Below are positions 6,480 through 13,831 of a stretch of 14,827 nucleotides of DNA, in pieces. Positions within the stretch are counted from its first letter, which is position 1; every line of letters begins with the position of its first letter. A program made the translations under genes and the position numbers. Origin of the DNA: VGRF01 sp964460485. Lineage in GTDB: Bacteria > Myxococcota_A > UBA9160 > UBA6930. The notes below the pieces were generated by a model that was given only the letters and a program-made list of their open reading frames with translations, was not told where the DNA came from and searched no databases. Location: positions 1 through 14,827 of the forward strand of contig CAYWRY010000104.1 in NCBI GenBank assembly GCA_964460485.1. Reading direction: 5' to 3'.

Positions 6480-9167
6480 TCAGCGCGTCGGCGGAGAGGC
6501 GAGCGGATCCGCGAGCAGCGGCGGCGCGGGCTGCGGGAGGCCCGGCGCGCTAAAGGCGCCGTCGCGGTCCGCGTCCACGAAGATCGCGTTGGTGAAGGCG
6601 AACGGCGCATTGCCCGGCAGCAGGTCGGCGTAGACGCCCGCAGCGTCGCCCTCGGCTTCCACGAAGACGAAGGCGTCGCGCGCGAAGCGCAGCGGAAAGT
6701 TCGCGCGGCCGCCCGCAGCGACCTCTGCTCTCGCCTCGAGCGCGGCGTTCACGTAGACGCGCACCTCGCGCAGCGGGATCCAGGGCGCCGCGCGCACCTC
6801 GACGGAGAGCACGCCCTCGCGTCCCGCGAACGTCTCTCCCGGTCCCGCGTCGCCCAGTCGCGCGAGCACGAGCGGCCCGCTCGTGCCGAAGCTTCGGCCC
6901 GCGCGGAGGGCGGCGAGGAACGTCCCCTCGTCGAAGCCCGCGATGGCGTCGTCCGGCACCGCCACGTAGTTGCGTGGCACGCCGACGACCTCGCCGTGGC
7001 TGTGGGAGTCGCTGTTCGCCGTGGCGGTGCGGCGCTCGCCCTGCAGCAGCAGCGAGAGCCAGTCGGCCCGCGTCAAGCGGTAGCGGTCGAGGCGCTTGCC
7101 GTTCAGCACCTCGATGCCCGAGAAGTCGAGGTCGCGGATGCCCGCGACTCCCGACTCGACGAGCGTGCGGTTGCGCGGGCTGCCGAGGCGGGCCGTCGGG
7201 TCGAACGGCTCGCCGGCCACGCCGAGGTGGGAGAAGAACGAGCCGTCGCCCGTCTCGTCCGGGGCGCCTTCGCGCGGATGGTTGATCTGCACGAAAGGGC
7301 TTCCGCCGCTCGCGCGCAGCTCCGCCAAGACGCTGCGCACGCGCACGCCCTCGCTGCGCGGCGCGCCCCCGCGGTAAGCGGTGCGCTGCGGGCGCAGCGG
7401 GAAAGCGTTCAGGTGCCCGATCGTGAACGGCGCCTCGCCGCCGTGGAAGGTGCCGGTCACCTCCGAGCCGATCACGCTGGCGATCCGGTCGCCGAGCCCG
7501 AGCGCGGCGATCAGTGGGCGCGAGTCGACGAGGCGGTCGTGCTCGGTCGTGGCGACCACCTCGCCGCCCTGCGCCGCGAACGCGGCGAGCTGCTGTGCCA
7601 GCGGCAGCGCGGAGTCCATGCTCTCGCCGCTGTGCACGTGCAGGTCCGCGCCGATCCAGCCTTCGCTCGAGACCGCGCGCTCCGGCGCTGCGATCTCGAG
7701 GGCGCGCGTCGCCCCGGCGGCGAGCGTCAGTTCGGTCTGCGTCACGCCGTACTCGAGGCCGCGCGTCGCGATCACGCGATAGCGGCCCGGGGCGAGGGCG
7801 ACCTCGCGCGGATCGGTCGCCGCCGCCGCCAGAGAGATGACGTTGTCCGCGTTGCCCTTGCGCAGCTTGCCGTCGCCCACGCGGAAGCCGAGCAGGTCGT
7901 CGTCGAAGTGGGGCGACGCGGTGTCGCCGAGCCCGACGAAGACGAGGCGCATCGTCTGGCCCCGCGGCAGCGTGAGGGTCGCCGGCGCGCCGACCGCGAA
8001 CGGAGCGAGCTTCGCCCCCTTCCTGCCCACGACGAGCTCCCTGCGCCGCGAGCGCCCGCCCGGGGCCACGGCGCGCACGCGATAGCGGCCGGGCGGGAGG
8101 CGCAGCGAGAAGCGGCCGTCCGCCCCGGGACGCACCTGGCTCACGGGCGCCCCGTACTCCGTCGCGAAGTGGATGCGCGCGCGGGGATCGTCGACGCGCC
8201 CCGACACCGGCGCGCCGTTCGCGAACAGCGCATCGAGCGCGGAAGCCACGTCGGAGCGCGCGCCCACGTGGATCCAGCGCTCGACCACCAGCGTCTCGCC
8301 CTCGGCGAGCGACATCAGCGGAATCTGCAGCGCCTCCATCAGGCCGAGCTCGCCGCCTCCGAGCCAGAACGCGCGCGGCAGCACGGCCGTCAGCGAGAAG
8401 TCCTCCGCCGTCACCGAGAACGCCGGCGCCGCGCGCTCCTCGCCGTGCGGGCCCCGCACTCGCGCCCCGCGCAGCTCGAGCGCGTAGGAGACCTCGGGCA
8501 GACCCTCGGCGCCCACCAGCACGTGCACGTCGGCGGGTGCCAGCATGTCGAGGGCGGTCCACAGCGAGTCGCCGCCTGGGTGCGAGAAGCCCTGCGAGCG
8601 CGCGAGCTCGCCGCGCACCACGTGGAACGAGCGCATCTGCGCGCTGGCGTGCATCGCGAGCTCGGCGAAGCCGAGGATGCGGGCGGCGCCAGCGAGGCGC
8701 GTCAGCTCGGTCGTCACGCGCAGCGTGGTGGGCTGAGCCGTGGAGAGCGCGTGCGTGATGCGCATGCGCACGCCGTCGGACTCGCCCTCGGCGATGGCGC
8801 GCGCCTCGCCGTCGGCGACCAGGGCGCGCACGCGCGCGATGGGCAGCGCGCGCTCGCGGTCGAAATCGGGGAGCGGGTGCAGGCTCGACCACTGGTCGTT
8901 GGCGTGGCCGCACAGCCCGAGATCGATCAGCGTGCCGCCCACCGGCGAGAGGAACGTCTCGTGCTCGGGCGCCGCGATCGCCGCGCACACCACGCCGTTC
9001 GAGAGCGCGTAGTCGCCGACGCCCGCATCCGCGTCGGGCCCGCCCACCGCGAGCGCGCCGTAGCGCGCCTCGCTGATGCGCTCCGCGACGAGGGCGCCCG
9101 CGTCGGCGAAGGCGCCGGCGGGGAGCGCGGCGAGGGCGGCGGCGAGGAGAGCGGCGATGCGGCTCAC
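6480..9167 (-). CDS. CehA/McbA-type exported metallohydrolase with C-terminal-half PHP domain
   Basis: An 895-residue protein. The N-terminus MSRIAALLAAALAALPAGAF-ADA is a Sec signal peptide, so it should be periplasmic or outside the cell. Residues about 30-320 form a large beta-rich domain. Residues 316-495 contain two carboxypeptidase-regulatory-like segments (GRFSLRLPPGRYRVRAVA and a similar APGRYRVIATRG). A PHP metallohydrolase domain follows: HVH at 510-512 within ADLHVHSGESMD, TTEHD (540-544), INHPR (628-632) and ANSDSHSH (717-724). These supply the expected metal ligands. A C-terminal beta region ends with a calcium-loop-like DADRDG (865-870). CehA and McbA hydrolyse the carbamate carbaryl, but most homologues have unknown substrates. 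Translation starts at a GTG without an obvious ribosome site. It is divergent from the CoA-transferase operon. An ester, amide or carbamate substrate is inference. Confidence 0.85.
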   Translation of the reverse strand: MSRIAALLAAALAALPAGAFADAGALVAERISEARYGALAVGGPDADAGVGDYALSNGVVCAAIAAPEHETFLSPVGGTLIDLGLCGHANDQWSSLHPLPDFDRERALPIARVRALVADGEARAIAEGESDGVRMRITHALSTAQPTTLRVTTELTRLAGAARILGFAELAMHASAQMRSFHVVRGELARSQGFSHPGGDSLWTALDMLAPADVHVLVGAEGLPEVSYALELRGARVRGPHGEERAAPAFSVTAEDFSLTAVLPRAFWLGGGELGLMEALQIPLMSLAEGETLVVERWIHVGARSDVASALDALFANGAPVSGRVDDPRARIHFATEYGAPVSQVRPGADGRFSLRLPPGRYRVRAVAPGGRSRRRELVVGRKGAKLAPFAVGAPATLTLPRGQTMRLVFVGLGDTASPHFDDDLLGFRVGDGKLRKGNADNVISLAAAATDPREVALAPGRYRVIATRGLEYGVTQTELTLAAGATRALEIAAPERAVSSEGWIGADLHVHSGESMDSALPLAQQLAAFAAQGGEVVATTEHDRLVDSRPLIAALGLGDRIASVIGSEVTGTFHGGEAPFTIGHLNAFPLRPQRTAYRGGAPRSEGVRVRSVLAELRASGGSPFVQINHPREGAPDETGDGSFFSHLGVAGEPFDPTARLGSPRNRTLVESGVAGIRDLDFSGIEVLNGKRLDRYRLTRADWLSLLLQGERRTATANSDSHSHGEVVGVPRNYVAVPDDAIAGFDEGTFLAALRAGRSFGTSGPLVLARLGDAGPGETFAGREGVLSVEVRAAPWIPLREVRVYVNAALEARAEVAAGGRANFPLRFARDAFVFVEAEGDAAGVYADLLPGNAPFAFTNAIFVDADRDGAFSAPGLPQPAPPLLADPLASPPTR

Positions 9168-9201
9168 GGCGCCGCACGGTAGCCGCGCTCGCCCGCGCGG
9201 C

Positions 9202-9239
9202 GCGGTGGCCCTTTGGGGTCAGACCCCAAGGGCCACCGC
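9202..9239. repeat. GGGGTC palindrome, copy 1, in a divergent promoter gap
   Basis: A 38 bp near-perfect inverted repeat. The left arm (9202-9220) contains GGCCCTTTGGGGTC and the right arm (9222-9239) GACCCCAAGGGCC, around a central A, with one extra T in the left arm. Its core recurs at 11499-11525. It occupies the 121 bp gap between the divergent metallohydrolase and CoA-transferase genes. Palindromes built on GGGGTCnGACCCC are, as I recall, common REP-like intergenic sequences in environmental bacteria. No REP-type transposase is in the window. Confidence 0.75.
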
Positions 9240-9288
9240 CACCGCCGTCCCCGCGCTTGCACTACCGTCGCGCGCCTTCGGAGGCTCG

Positions 9289-10539
9289 ATGCGCGTCGGC
9301 GAAGTGCGGCACCCCGAGCGCGGCGCTCACGGCAAGCCCCTCGCCGGCGTGCGTGTGCTCGCGGCCGAGCAGATGCAGGCGCTGCCCTATGCGACGCAGC
9401 TGCTCGCGCATCTCGGCGCCGACGTGGTGAAGGTCGAGCCGCCCGGCCGCGGCGAGACGGGACGCGCCTCGAATCCGTTCATGACCGACGCGGACGGCCG
9501 CCGCGTCGGCGCCACCTACCTGCGCAACAACCTCTCGAAGCGCAGCGTCGCCATCGACCTGAAGAACGCGGCCGGCCGCGCGCTGTTCAAGCGCCTCGCG
9601 CCGCACTTCGACGTGGTCGCCGAGAACTTCCGCGCCGGATCCATGGAGCGCCTCGGGCTCGGCTACGCCGCGCTCGCGGCCGAGAATCCGCGCCTGATCT
9701 ACGCCTCGCTCTCGGGCTTCGGGAATCTCGCGCCCTCGCCCTACGCGAGCTGGCCCGCCTACGCGCCAATCGGCGAGGCGATGGGCGGCATCTACGAGCC
9801 CACGCGCAAGCCCGGCCAGCCGCCGCGAGTGGTGGTCGCCGGCGCGCTCGGCGACAACACCACCGCGCTCTTCGCCGTGATCGGCATCCTCGCTGCGCTC
9901 CAGCACCGCGATCGCACCGGCCTCGGCCAGCACGTCGACGTGGCCATGTACGACTCGATGATCGCGATGGCGGACATGGTCCCGCAGCTCTGGTCGATGG
10001 GCGCGCCCGCCTCCATGGCGGGCCCGGGCTCGACCGCGCTGGTGGCGGCCTTCAAGGCGCGCGACGGCTACTTCGTGATCGCCGTGCTGCGCGAGCACAT
10101 GTTCGAGAAGCTGTGCAAGCTGCTCGGCACCGAGGCGTGGCTCGCGGATCCGCGTTTCGCCACGCGCGTCGGCTGGGCGCAGCACACGGAGAGCGTGATC
10201 CGGCCCGCGATCGAGCGCTGGGCCGCGGACAAGACCAAGCTCGAGGCCGCGCGCACGCTCGCCGAGCTGGGCATCACCGCGGGGCCGAGCAATCTGGCGG
10301 AGGACATCGCCGCCGATCCGCACGTCGCCCTGCGCGACATGCTGATCGAGGTGCCGCGTAGCGATGGACGGCCGCCCTATCTCGTGAGCGGGAATCCGGT
10401 GAAGATGTCGCGCCTCGCGGAAGGGCCCGTCGCGCCCCCGCCGCGCCTCGGGGAGCACACCGAGGCGTTGCTGCGCGAGCTGCTGGCGATGGACGACGCG
10501 GAGCTGGCGACGCTGCGCGAGCAGGGGGCGATCCCGTGA
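9289..10539 (+). CDS. CaiB/BaiF family (class III) CoA-transferase
   Basis: A 416-residue class III CoA-transferase, near the usual 380-430. These enzymes move CoA between carboxylic acids through an aspartyl-CoA intermediate. The N-terminal block PLAGVRVLAAEQMQALPYATQLLAHLGADVVKVEPPGRGE holds the Rossmann-like opening and the KVE-P-GD-like motif of the family. NNLSKRSVAIDLKN and VVAENFRAGSMERLGLGY are further signatures. The best candidate for the catalytic Asp is D189 in LGDNTTALFAVIGILAAL, matching formyl-CoA transferase Asp169 as I recall. The ATG at 9289 has GGAGG four bases upstream. The gene leads an operon: its stop overlaps the SDR start by four bases (GTGA). It could activate or recycle the acids handled by the acyl-CoA genes at 3005-5427. 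The acid itself is not identifiable. Confidence 0.92.
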   Translation: MRVGEVRHPERGAHGKPLAGVRVLAAEQMQALPYATQLLAHLGADVVKVEPPGRGETGRASNPFMTDADGRRVGATYLRNNLSKRSVAIDLKNAAGRALFKRLAPHFDVVAENFRAGSMERLGLGYAALAAENPRLIYASLSGFGNLAPSPYASWPAYAPIGEAMGGIYEPTRKPGQPPRVVVAGALGDNTTALFAVIGILAALQHRDRTGLGQHVDVAMYDSMIAMADMVPQLWSMGAPASMAGPGSTALVAAFKARDGYFVIAVLREHMFEKLCKLLGTEAWLADPRFATRVGWAQHTESVIRPAIERWAADKTKLEAARTLAELGITAGPSNLAEDIAADPHVALRDMLIEVPRSDGRPPYLVSGNPVKMSRLAEGPVAPPPRLGEHTEALLRELLAMDDAELATLREQGAIP

Positions 10540-10874
10540 GCATGGCCGATGCGCTGCGAGACTTCCGCGTCGAGGGCAAGGTGGCGATCGTCACCGGTGC
10601 GGCGCGCGGCATCGGACTCGGCGTAGCGGAGCTGCTCGCCGAGGCGGGCGCGGGCGTCGTCGCCGCCGACGTGATCGCCGGCGGGCACGAGCAGCTCGCA
10701 GCGAGCGCCGCCCATCAGACCTCGCTCGCCGAGATGAAGGAGCGCAGTCCGCTCGGCGTTCCCGGCGAGCCGCACGACATCGCCATCGCCGTCGTCTACC
10801 TCGCGAGCGACGCGAGCCGCTACACGACGGGGCAGGTGCTGCACCCGAACGGCGGCGCCCTGATGGTGAGCTGA
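10536..10874 (+). CDS. Internally deleted short-chain dehydrogenase/reductase remnant
   Basis: A 112-residue reading frame that joins the two ends of a normal SDR of about 250 residues. Residues 11-47 are the cofactor-binding start, with TGAARGIG (20-27) and the strand GVVAADV. Residues 70-107 are the usual end: SPLGVPGEPHDIAIAVVYLASDASRYTTGQVLHPNGG. The central part, which should contain the NNAG motif and the catalytic Ser-Tyr-Lys, is absent. The frame is nevertheless open throughout. The junction probably lies near residues 48-62. The start is a GTG overlapping the CoA-transferase stop by four bases; an ATG two codons on is the alternative. Coupling to neighbours on both sides (2 bp before the next gene) is intact. 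Dehydrogenase activity is very unlikely. It may be a decaying gene kept in frame, or a small dinucleotide-binding protein. Confidence 0.8.
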   Translation: MSMADALRDFRVEGKVAIVTGAARGIGLGVAELLAEAGAGVVAADVIAGGHEQLAASAAHQTSLAEMKERSPLGVPGEPHDIAIAVVYLASDASRYTTGQVLHPNGGALMVS

Positions 10875-10876
10875 AC

Positions 10877-11491
10877 ATGCCGCTCGACCTCTCCTCGCTC
10901 CTCGCCCCTGCGCAAACGGCTCTCGTCACCCAGGAGATTCAGCGCGGCGTGATCGGCGATCTCTCCGCGCTTCCCGAGCTCGCGAAGGAAGGGCAGCGCG
11001 TCGTCCCGAACATCGCGCGGCTGTGCGCGGCGGCGCGCGCGCGCGGCGTGCGCGTGGTCCACTGCACGGCGATCCGCCGCGGCGACGGCCTCGGTGCGAA
11101 TCGGAACGCGCGCATCTTCCAGTACATGGCGAAGGCGGAGCCCAAGCTGATCCCGGGTTCGCCGGCGGCGGAGATCGTGCCCGAGGTGCCGGTGGCGGCG
11201 AGCGACCTCGTGTTGCCGCGCATCCACGGGCTCTCGCCGTTCCAGGGCACCGAGCTCGACTTCGTGCTGCGCAACGAGGGCATTCGCACGCTCGTGGGCG
11301 TCGGCGTCTCGGTGAACGTCGCCATCACCAATCTCACGTTCGACGCCGTCAACGCGGGTTATCAGGTGGTGCTGCCCACCGACGCCATCGCGGGCACGCC
11401 GCGCGAGTACGCCGAGCAGGTCTTCCAGCACACGCTGCGCAACGTGGCGACCCTGGCGACGACCGACGACGTGCTCGCCGCCTGGACGTGA
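10877..11491 (+). CDS. Isochorismatase-like (cysteine hydrolase fold) protein lacking the usual catalytic residues
   Basis: A 204-residue protein with the isochorismatase-like alpha/beta fold: ALVTQEIQRGVIGD near the start, GVRVVHCTA, FQGTELDFVLRNEGIRTLVGVGVSVNV and AGYQVVLPTDAIAG. Active members use an Asp-Lys-Cys triad. Here the Asp position reads VTQEIQ (E20), the Lys region reads LPRIHGLSPFQGTELD (R115) and the Cys position, normally TNVCV, reads VNVAI (A149). I believe a subfamily of such proteins with GVSVNV occurs in several phyla, so this may be a conserved variant rather than decay. The gene starts 2 bp after the SDR-like frame and is the third gene of the CoA-transferase operon. It is followed by a palindrome at 11499-11525. 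Function is unknown; hydrolysis by the standard mechanism is not supported. Confidence 0.8.
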   Translation: MPLDLSSLLAPAQTALVTQEIQRGVIGDLSALPELAKEGQRVVPNIARLCAAARARGVRVVHCTAIRRGDGLGANRNARIFQYMAKAEPKLIPGSPAAEIVPEVPVAASDLVLPRIHGLSPFQGTELDFVLRNEGIRTLVGVGVSVNVAITNLTFDAVNAGYQVVLPTDAIAGTPREYAEQVFQHTLRNVATLATTDDVLAAWT

Positions 11492-11498
11492 GGAACTG

Positions 11499-11525
11499 GC
11501 CCTTTGGGGTCTGACCCCAAAGGGC
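11499..11525. repeat. GGGGTC palindrome, copy 2
   Basis: A perfect inverted repeat with 13-base arms, GCCCTTTGGGGTC and GACCCCAAAGGGC, around a single central T. It begins 8 bp after the isochorismatase-like stop and ends 16 bp before the methyltransferase ATG. As RNA it would form a very stable hairpin between the two genes and could act as a terminator or stabiliser. The core is the same as at 9202-9239. Confidence 0.78.
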
Positions 11526-11541
11526 AAACCGTGGAGTCGCG

Positions 11542-12312
11542 ATGAGCGCCGACCTTCCCGAGCACGTCCAGCGCAACCGCGAGCACTGGGACGCGTGGGC
11601 TCCCGATTACGCGAAGCGCGTGTCCGACGCCTGGACGCGCACGGAGCCGAGCTGGGGGATCTGGGGCGTGGCCGAGTCGGAGCTTCACCTGCTGCCCGAC
11701 GACATGCGCGGCCTCGATGCGATCGAGCTGGGCTGCGGCACCGGCTACGTGTCGGCGTGGATGATGCGGCGCGGCGCGCGCGTGGTCGGCGTCGACAACT
11801 CGGCGAAACAGCTCGAGACGGCGCGCGCGCTCCAGCGCGAGCACGACCTCGACTTCCCGCTGATCCACGGCAACGCGGAGACCGTCCCGCTGCCCGACGC
11901 GAGCTTCGACTTCGCCATCTCGGAGTACGGCGCCTGCCTGTGGTGCGATCCGTACGCGTGGGTGTCCGAGGCGGCGCGCTTGTTACGGCCGGGCGGGCGC
12001 CTCGTGTTCCTGGTGAACTCGATGCTGATGGCGCTCACCACGCCCGAGCGCGAGGGTGAGGCCGCGACGAACGCGCTCTTGCGTCCCGCTTTCGGCCTCC
12101 ACCGCCTCGTGTGGCCGGGGCAAAAGAGCGTCGAGTTCCATCTCACGCACGGAACGTGGATCGAGCTGCTGCGCGCGTCGGGCTTCGAGATCGAGGCGCT
12201 GCTCGAGGTGAAGCCGCCCACGAGCGCGACGTCGAGCTGGGATTTCGTGACGCTCGAGTGGGCGCGGAAGTGGCCGTGCGAAGAGGTGTGGAAGGTGCGG
12301 AAGCGGGGGTAG
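11542..12312 (+). CDS. Class I SAM-dependent methyltransferase
   Basis: A 256-residue methyltransferase of the Methyltransf_11/25 type. Motif I is IELGCGTGYVSAWM (61-74) for SAM binding. The acidic end of strand 2 is D85 in VVGVDNS, which would bind the ribose. The loop GNAETVPLPDASFDFAISEYG (110-130) and LLRPGGRLVFLV (147-158) complete the fold. An N-terminal helix, NREHWDAWAPDYAKR, is typical of small-molecule methyltransferases. The C-terminal segment SWDFVTLEWARKWPCEEVWKVRKR looks family-specific. The ATG has GGAG five bases upstream (11533-11536). A 50 bp spacer with the 11499-11525 palindrome separates it from the CoA-transferase operon, so co-transcription is uncertain. Its stop is directly followed by copy B of the dispersed element. 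The methyl acceptor cannot be told from sequence. Confidence 0.88.
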   Translation: MSADLPEHVQRNREHWDAWAPDYAKRVSDAWTRTEPSWGIWGVAESELHLLPDDMRGLDAIELGCGTGYVSAWMMRRGARVVGVDNSAKQLETARALQREHDLDFPLIHGNAETVPLPDASFDFAISEYGACLWCDPYAWVSEAARLLRPGGRLVFLVNSMLMALTTPEREGEAATNALLRPAFGLHRLVWPGQKSVEFHLTHGTWIELLRASGFEIEALLEVKPPTSATSSWDFVTLEWARKWPCEEVWKVRKRG

Positions 12313-12629
12313 GGGAAGAGCAAGAGGGGCGAGGCGGCGCGAGGGGCGGGCGGGGCGGGGGGTCGCGACTCCGGGCCCTGCCGCTGAGGAGTGCGCTGTT
12401 GGGTGGTGGAGAGCGCGCGGCGTTTGGGCGCGCTCGTGCGCTCACACCGGGGATCGCTGCAAGTGAGGTGCGCGGAGACCGTGCTCCTGTCGGGCCCTGC
12501 GCTGCGCCCCCCGCCCCGCCCGCCCCGCGCGCCCCGCGCGCCGGCGTTGCGCTTCGGCACCTTCGGAGAAGAGGGAGAGAAGAGGAGGGAGTCGCGGCGG
12601 GGGCTCGCGGCGCGGAGTGGAGTCGCCGG
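12313..12629. other. Convergent intergenic region without a recognisable gene
   Basis: This 317 bp gap lies between the convergent methyltransferase (+) and amidohydrolase (-) genes. It is almost filled by copy B of the dispersed element (12314-12562). A C/G-only tract runs from about 12505 to 12545. The remaining 67 bp up to the amidohydrolase stop are purine-rich on the plus strand. An open plus-strand frame from 12391 has no known domain. Confidence 0.6.
12314..12562 (+). repeat. Dispersed convergent-gap element, copy B
   Basis: This is the second copy of the element at 5537-5774. Shared exact blocks are GGAAGAGC (12314-12321), GTCGCGACT (12362-12370), TTGGGTGGTGGAGA (12399-12412), GCGCTCACACC (12438-12448), CCCTGCGCTGCG (12495-12506) and CGGCGTTGCGC (12542-12552). 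It begins one base after the methyltransferase stop, in the same orientation. A hairpin GAGCGCGC/GCGCGCTC follows the third block, roughly where copy A can also pair. Copies A and B can each be read from a GTG as similar peptides (MRHWVVE and MRCWVVE at the start, SxPALR later). This leaves open a small or decayed gene, but the composition is poor for a protein. Confidence 0.75.
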
Positions 12630-13817
12630 CTAGACGGGCCGGCCCTGGATCAGCGCCTCGAGGTTCGCGCTCATGATGCGCTGCTGGTCCTTCGCGTCGA
12701 ACTCCGCCAGCTCCGGGAGGAAGTCGAGCGGCTGGGCGAGGCCCTCCGGATGCGGGTAATCGCTCCCGAACAGCACCTGCGAGACGCCGATCGAGTCGGC
12801 GAGCGCTCGGATCGGCTCTTCGTAGAAGGGCGCCACGAAGACGTGCTGGCGCAGCGTCTCGTGGGGATGGCGCGCGAACTCCTTGGGCATCTGGCCGTAG
12901 GCATGCGCCAGCGCGTCGAGCAGCGGGAACATCCACTTGGAGCCGTTCTCGATGCTGGCGACGCGTACGCGCGGATGCCGGTCGAAGACGCCGTGGCAGA
13001 CGAGCGCGGCGATCGAGTCGCTGATGGCGCGGCCGGAGAGGCCGAGGCAGCTCTTGAACGGATCGGGCTTGAAGGGCAGGAACTCGCTGCCGCCCTGCCA
13101 CATGCGCGCGAAGCGGTCGTAGCCGGAGTCGCTCGCGTGCATCGAGACGAAGATTCCGGCCTCGGCGACGCGCGCCCAGAACGGATCGAACTCGACGAAT
13201 CCGAACGAGCGGCTGCCGCGATAGCCGGGCACCGGCGCGGGCCGCAGCCCGACCGTGCGCGCACCGCGCGCGAGACACCAGTCGAGCTCGCGCACCGCGG
13301 CGTCCACGTCCATCAGCGTCACGAACGGCACGGCGAACAAGCGCCCCTCGCGCGCGAAGCCCCAGGTCTCGTGCATCCATTCGTTGAGCGCGTGGAGCAC
13401 GGCGCCCATCAGCTCGTGGTCGTAACTCATGCGCTCTTCCACCGCGCTCGCGAGCGTCGGGAAGATCAGGCTGGCGTGGACGCCCTGCTCGTCCATCAGC
13501 CTCAGGCGGTCCGCGCCGTTGCGATAGGCGGGCAAGCACGCGATCGGCTTCCCGGACAGCTCGCGCAGCGAGAGCCCCTCGTGGTTCGTCGCGCGGTACC
13601 ACTTCTCGTGGGCGCCGGGCGCGGCCAGTACGTCGAAGGTCGGGTTCGGGATGTAGTCGCTGATCTGGCCGCCGATCGCGAGCTTCTTGCGGCCGTTCAC
13701 CTGCACGTACTGGAACTCGCCGCGCCACTTCTTCGGCAGGTGCGCGGTCATCGCCTCTTCGGGCTCGTAGAGGTGGTTGTCCGCGTCGTAGACCGGGTAG
13801 CCGAGCGGGTTCGCCAT
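12630..13817 (-). CDS. Amidohydrolase family 2 protein (long paralogue)
   Basis: A 395-residue TIM-barrel metal-dependent hydrolase of the Amidohydro_2 type, a family that includes ACMSD and resorcylate decarboxylases. The N-terminus YDADNHLYEPEEAM (10-23) has the family's DADNH form of the metal motif (H15). Further expected residues are H227 in SMHASDSG, H275 in LVCHGVF, E290 in SIENGSKWM and D353 in LFGSDYPHPEG. The segment RPAPVPGYRGSRSFG is another mark of this group. The ATG at 13817 has GAGGAG about five bases upstream. The longer frame extending to 14246 only overlaps the neighbouring gene. It is the second gene of a two-gene operon, 14 bp after the short paralogue. Reaction and substrate are unknown; C-C or C-N hydrolysis or decarboxylation of a cyclic compound is the family expectation. 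Confidence 0.9.
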   Translation of the reverse strand: MANPLGYPVYDADNHLYEPEEAMTAHLPKKWRGEFQYVQVNGRKKLAIGGQISDYIPNPTFDVLAAPGAHEKWYRATNHEGLSLRELSGKPIACLPAYRNGADRLRLMDEQGVHASLIFPTLASAVEERMSYDHELMGAVLHALNEWMHETWGFAREGRLFAVPFVTLMDVDAAVRELDWCLARGARTVGLRPAPVPGYRGSRSFGFVEFDPFWARVAEAGIFVSMHASDSGYDRFARMWQGGSEFLPFKPDPFKSCLGLSGRAISDSIAALVCHGVFDRHPRVRVASIENGSKWMFPLLDALAHAYGQMPKEFARHPHETLRQHVFVAPFYEEPIRALADSIGVSQVLFGSDYPHPEGLAQPLDFLPELAEFDAKDQQRIMSANLEALIQGRPV

Positions 13818-13831
13818 GCGATCTCCTCGCC

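Noticed and set aside
6204..9182. A plus-strand open frame of almost 1000 codons
   Set aside because: It is antisense to the metallohydrolase and ClpP-like genes, has Arg/Ala/His-rich composition and no domain. Such frames arise in high-GC DNA opposite real genes.
12505..12545. C/G-only tract as an independent repeat or G-quadruplex
   Set aside because: The tract is irregular and falls inside copy B; simple GC bias of the genome explains it better.
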